NCBI RefSeq assembly: GCF_963675165.1
Contig: NC_087382.1
Coordinates: 4,813,963-4,877,962, forward strand
DNA: 64,000 nt
Direction: 5' to 3'
Source of the DNA: Halichondria panicea
Taxonomy: Eukaryota > Porifera > Demospongiae > Suberitida > Halichondriidae
Below, in pieces: positions 59,524-64,000 of the stretch; position 1 is the stretch's first letter; the number at the start of each line of letters is the position of its first letter. Position numbers and translations under genes: made by a program. The notes under the pieces are model-generated. The model was given only the letters and a program-made list of their open reading frames with translations, did not search any database and was not told the DNA's origin.

Positions 59524-62500
59524 ATGGATGAGCACCTGTTTAGGTCCTCAGTGGTGGAAGACCAAGAGGCCCAGTCCATACCACAGTCACGACGGCTGGA
59601 CCCAGTCTTGTGCACTGACAAGACTATTCCTGAATTCGATGAACAAGATTATACGAGTGAGTGACGTACTCCCAGTGTGTGCGTGTGCGTGTGTGCGTGC
59701 GTCCGTGCGTGCGTGGGAGAGGTGTGACAAGCACTGCATGTTTATTAACTAGCTATGAATCTCACTGTAAGGCTCCGTCAATATTATGTCCTGTTAATGT
59801 TGACAACGTTAGTTTCCAAGGTACAGTAAAATTCATGCCCCCAATAATTATAATAAAGCAAAGGTATGGTGGGTATGGTGGCATTCTTATGCTAATGTTT
59901 GCCCTCTAGTGAATCCAGCTCAATGCATGTAATAACCTCACCACCATCACACCATTGTCACCCATATCCTCTTGTACTTCCTAGTACAGTGGTGGTCATG
60001 ACTACCTCCTACCTGGTGGTGTTACCCAGCACATTATTGAGGTATAGTTGACCTTTAGTGGTCTCTTTACTTGTCTCTAATGCACACTGTTAAATGTTAA
60101 CTACATTCCACTTTTAACTACAACTGTTCGTAGATTCATCTCCATTAATTTTAGTGCAAATACAAGTTGACAAGTATGTATATGCACGCAGTGAAACCTG
60201 TGCTATAGCGGGTCACCCTTGGCCAGACTAACAGTGACTAATAGAAGAGGTGGCCTGCTAACACAAATTGAAACACACACTAAAACAGGACTTGTGTGAC
60301 CACAATAGACACGTTCACACGGACCACTGTATGAGCTAAGGCTTTGGCTTTGTGACAATTATTGTTCCCAGTTGTTTCATGGATATTTTGGGCTATGAGC
60401 CAGCCAAAATAATAAAAGTAGGAAGTTAGCTGAGAGTGGCGGTTAGTGATGTCTCTTTGCTGTGGTGAAAAATGTAGTTATAGAATTCTTATGGAACAGT
60501 TTCTGGTGTGCATCTGTTGATCGCTTCACACTTAACCTTTAACCTCTTTCACTTCATAGCATAATCATACACCCAACTAAGTCACCATCTAAACTAAAGT
60601 ACAGTTTACAAAGGTTGGTTGTCTCATCTGTACAAACCACAACTTTACAGATATTGTGATCACCATTATGGATAACAGAGTATATTCTCCATTATCAATG
60701 GTGTCATGCAGCTGCTTATCACCTTAGCTATAATTAACAGCATGCTATCTATTCTCAGTAGAAAACTTCCCACACACCTATACCTGTTTAGTCTCCCTAT
60801 AGTCTAAAGGGCCCAGAGCTGCCCTCCCACTAGACTGATCATTATATTGATTTGATGACAGACTGAGTTGAGTTGTGAATACAGGCAATATCGTATAAGG
60901 ACAAGTAATACTGCAGTACATGCAGGCTAAGTACCTCAACACACTGTGTAGCAATGTGCAAGTATCTATAACAGTACATGCATGATAGGAGTTCATTATT
61001 TGATGATTGACTAATTGCTCAATTGCTCAGTTTCAGTTTCTAATATCCAATATTCATCTCTCACTCATATGACCGCGTGTGTAGTGGCTGTGAATACAAG
61101 TACATGTAGGCAGTAAGGACTGTTGTGTGTGCATCCTCTGCTCAGTGTATGAATAGCACTATAGTCTAGAGTCTGTTGCTATTAAACTCGTGGTCTCATA
61201 TCCTTTCTAACTGTACCCTCCAGTATACAAGTACATGTAGCTGCTCTCTGAGAAGGGTTGGGGGTGTACTTGTAACTGATGGGCTACCAGTAAGTGGCTG
61301 GCCTGTGTTTTCTGTATGGGGGTGTATTGAGTGCAATGGAGCTTATAATACGGACACATTTGTGGAATTAGGTTTTTGTGTGAAGTGGCCTTTGTTTTGA
61401 GAGGTTGTTTTGTACACCAACTCTTATTTGGGACGTGAGTGCCTGGCCTTTCTATCATAGTTGACTGTTCTTTCTGCACTACCTACACATGTACTTCCTG
61501 CAACCTTGTGTGGCTCTATGGTCAAGAGTAGTACTTCATCTGGCTTCATATTTTACATGTTGAGGAAGTCCTTGAAGGAATAGCCTGGGGAAGTGGGGAA
61601 GTGCATCATGTGTGAACATTTCTGCCTACAAAGTGGTAATAAATGTGTGCAGTCTATATGTACTATACTTCAGCTACTGTATGAGTGCAACACTATGAGG
61701 AAATGCCCTGTTTCTAAGGTGCCCTTGTACCAGTATTCATGTATGCATTATTCTGATGTTCTTGACAGTGTTCTTAGAGGTGGGTGCTTCCCAGTACTAC
61801 GTAAACTGATATTTCCTTAGAGCTATCCCATGAGCGTGTGTGGAATGTGCTTATGGGCTGATAGCTGAATACCTTAATTAGCAGCGAGTTTTACTCTTGA
61901 TTTTAGATTTTATTGTGGATATGAAATAGTCATATTTATGCGTATAGAGACTACTGCTCACTGTAAGTGTTGTGAAACCTGTCCTCTCTTATGACAGGTT
62001 ATAGGGCTGGCTACCAGTAGAAAGCCACCTGCTAGCTAACACATCATACTCCATTAAAGCCTATTGTGTATCATTTTATAACCTAGTTGGCTGTATTGTA
62101 GAGAGTGACCTGCTTATTGGGTGACTACAATGGTCAGGTTTCACACAAGCTACCCCAGACTGTCATAGGAGCAGCTGTTCCATGACATTCAAGCATTCCT
62201 GTGAGGGTGTAGTTAGACCTCTGCTGTGTCTAGGGTATTAATGTGCCAAGGAGCATCTAAGTGAGACATTCCTGGCTTTTCTTGTCAATTAGTTACAGTT
62301 CTAGCATTGCCTTCCTGACTAATTTATAGGAATTACTTACTTAGGTATATTTGCGAAGATTCATAAGTTGTCTGAAGCCTGAACATCATAACATTGTGCT
62401 CTGAATAATTATATCCATACATGTACTTATTTGTGAGCTTGACCAGTGGACTACATATGTGCACATTGTACCTAATAAGAGCTGCACTTGAGTCACTGTT

Positions 62501-63739
62501 AGTGTAGCAGAATATTTGATTGTAGTCTGGATTCAATCTCTAGCCTAATAACGAACTTTGCAAAAATATAATCACAGAACCTAAACTAGTACTAGTAATT
62601 ACACACGATCCTTGCCAGAACGCAATAGTTAGATCGCAAAGGGTCAATTTTTCTGCTGATTTGGCTCATTTGCAATGGTTTTTCACCAGCAAAATATTCT
62701 AGTAATACGGTATACTCATTACACTACATTGTAACTGTGCAATAGTATTAATCATATCCTCTCCTTCTTTTCTACCATTAGGTCACAGGAACGTGTACGT
62801 GACTGTTCATGTTCCGAGGAACAAGCACAAACACCACAAGAACCGCAGAAGGCACAATCGTAATGGTTCTCACGGTCACCATGTCGACCGTAGCCATAGC
62901 AATACCGATCATACCGACTATGACAGTACCGTGCAAGGTTCCCACGGCGATCCGCAAAGTTCCCTTGGCAACACGCCGAGTTACCGTGGAGATGTAAGAG
63001 ACGGCGAGGAACATCCTCTATACTCCCCACAAGAATCAGTTGGCTTTGAGACACACAAGCCACTCCACGGGACAGTCAGCGATGTGACTCATAACTCCAC
63101 TAGTAGGAGCAGTATTAATGGACGTCCACGTTATCACAAGTCTAATAGTGTGCCCCAGAGAACTGCTGACCTCACCATTCCTAAGATCGTGAGAGGTGAG
63201 GGTGACTACATGTATAACAGTACGTATGTGTGTGTCCCGAACTGTACTTAGTTGTTGTTTTTTAAGCCTGTAAAGAACGCTTGTAGCAGCGGACATGTAC
63301 ATACATATACTTCATTACTTGCTACTATAATACTGGGCCTCACTTAGAGCCAAGGCAATTAAGTACACGTAAAGGGAACAGGAGCTTTATATTGACCACT
63401 ATTGTATTATAATTATCGTGTGATCTTGCGTGACAAATACTTATATGGTTTGGATGTCGCTCAGTTAGATACTGTTTTTGCTTGTTGAATCTCTTTGATA
63501 ACAAAGGTTTCAGTTCATACCTTTGCATGAGTAATGCAGTCATGTTGTAAATAGCTTAATTATACACTTTACAATTTAACCCCTTTAGATCCAACAACTC
63601 CGTGTGACCCGTGTGACCGTGTCAAGTTCATCCTGGGAGCAGCTGATGATGTAGACACCACTGGCTGCCATGACCCCACTGTACACACTGTGTTCACTGA
63701 GCTGGAGGAGCTCAAGTATGATGAACATGACCATGGAAA
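59524..63739 (+). CDS. SLC4-family bicarbonate transporter, first three coding exons (partial)
   Basis: Exons: 59524-59656 (MDEHLFRSSVVEDQEAQ...FDEQDYT), 62782-63195 and 63589-63739, joined in frame. Exon 2 begins HRNVYVTVHVPRNKHKHHKN, the family's HR.(V/L)YV.V..P segment followed by a His/Arg-rich stretch. Exon 3 has RVKFILGAADD and VFTELEELKYDEHD, matching the start of the band-3 cytoplasmic domain (VQFILG, then LFTELDE). These features fit the Na+-coupled bicarbonate transporter branch rather than classical anion exchangers. The protein would be a plasma-membrane pH and bicarbonate regulator. The membrane domain lies beyond the window. The long His-rich insert after exon 2's start is more acidic and serine-rich than usual. 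Confidence 0.85.
59657..62781 (+). other. Intron 1 of the SLC4 gene
   Basis: A 3.1-kb intron with gtgagt donor and cattag acceptor. It holds TIR elements (61971-62145 and a diverged relative near 60190-60310) and otherwise AT-rich sequence without coding sense. Confidence 0.7.
61971..62145. mobile_element. MITE with TGTGAAACCTG termini
   Basis: The ends tgtgaaacctgtcc and ggtcaggtttcaca are inverted around 150 bp. Diverged relatives appear near 60190-60310 and at the end of the window (about 63850-63985). Confidence 0.6.
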
Positions 63740-64000
63740 GTAAGTATACCATATACCATAATAAAATTTGGACAGTTACGTATTGTAGAACTTAAGGGAG
63801 AAGGTGTAAATGCTTGTGCACTGTAGAAGACCTGAAACACACTCACAATTCAGTGACACTACCTATAACTGTCTGTAGTGGCTTGCTAACACAATGATTG
63901 AAATACATGCTCAGTGGAGACGTTGGACCTATTAACCTGGTTGTATTACAGAGGGTGACCTGCTTATACGGTTTCATCTTACACTTGAATCCCCATTGAA

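Noticed and set aside
62793-63302. Alternative frames over the second SLC4 exon
   Set aside because: Only the frame with HRNVYVTVHVP joins both neighbouring exons in phase and matches the family.

Overview
The window reads as nuclear DNA of an early-branching marine invertebrate, most likely a demosponge such as Amphimedon (inference). It is AT-rich, its short introns have clear GT-AG ends, and it is littered with short terminal-inverted-repeat elements. It carries a Death-NACHT-LRR receptor relic, a PMS2-type MutL gene and an SLC4 bicarbonate-transporter gene. I see no tRNA, rRNA or CRISPR.

Layout. 0.1-5.2 kb (+): an NLR immune-receptor gene broken by several frameshifts and an in-frame stop. 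5.3-51 kb (all -): a tandem cluster of large multi-exon genes from one family I do not recognise, here called A, B, C and D. A (5290-11432) and C (30033-38584) are one subtype; each starts with a short basic peptide. D (40072-50983) is a second subtype that starts with a probable N-myristoylated protein kinase and continues into a very long, charged, disordered region. B (13018 to about 28.5 kb) looks chimeric: an A/C-type 5' half joined to a D-type 3' half without a kinase. All four end in the same helical C-terminal region encoded by exons of matching size and phase. The middle of each gene consists of low-complexity, repeat-bearing exons, most with phase-1 ends.

51.2-59.1 kb (-): a complete PMS2-like mismatch-repair endonuclease gene, 182 bp upstream of D. 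59.5-64 kb (+): the first three coding exons of an SLC4-family bicarbonate transporter, divergent from PMS2 across a 385-bp shared promoter region. The gene runs off the window.

PMS2 and the cluster are historically linked. An exon resembling a PMS2 C-terminal exon recurs six times inside gene D, and a decayed copy of another PMS2 exon lies just upstream of gene A. The B locus is also a hot spot for mobile DNA. It includes elements with 9-bp target duplications and RecQ-like helicase fragments, and a repeat element containing two very long (CA)n tracts separated by an inserted hAT-like element.

Exon boundaries were read by eye from splice signals, reading frame and paralogue comparison. Those of A, PMS2 (ends and key exons) and SLC4 are the firmest; those in the middle of B, C and D are approximate.
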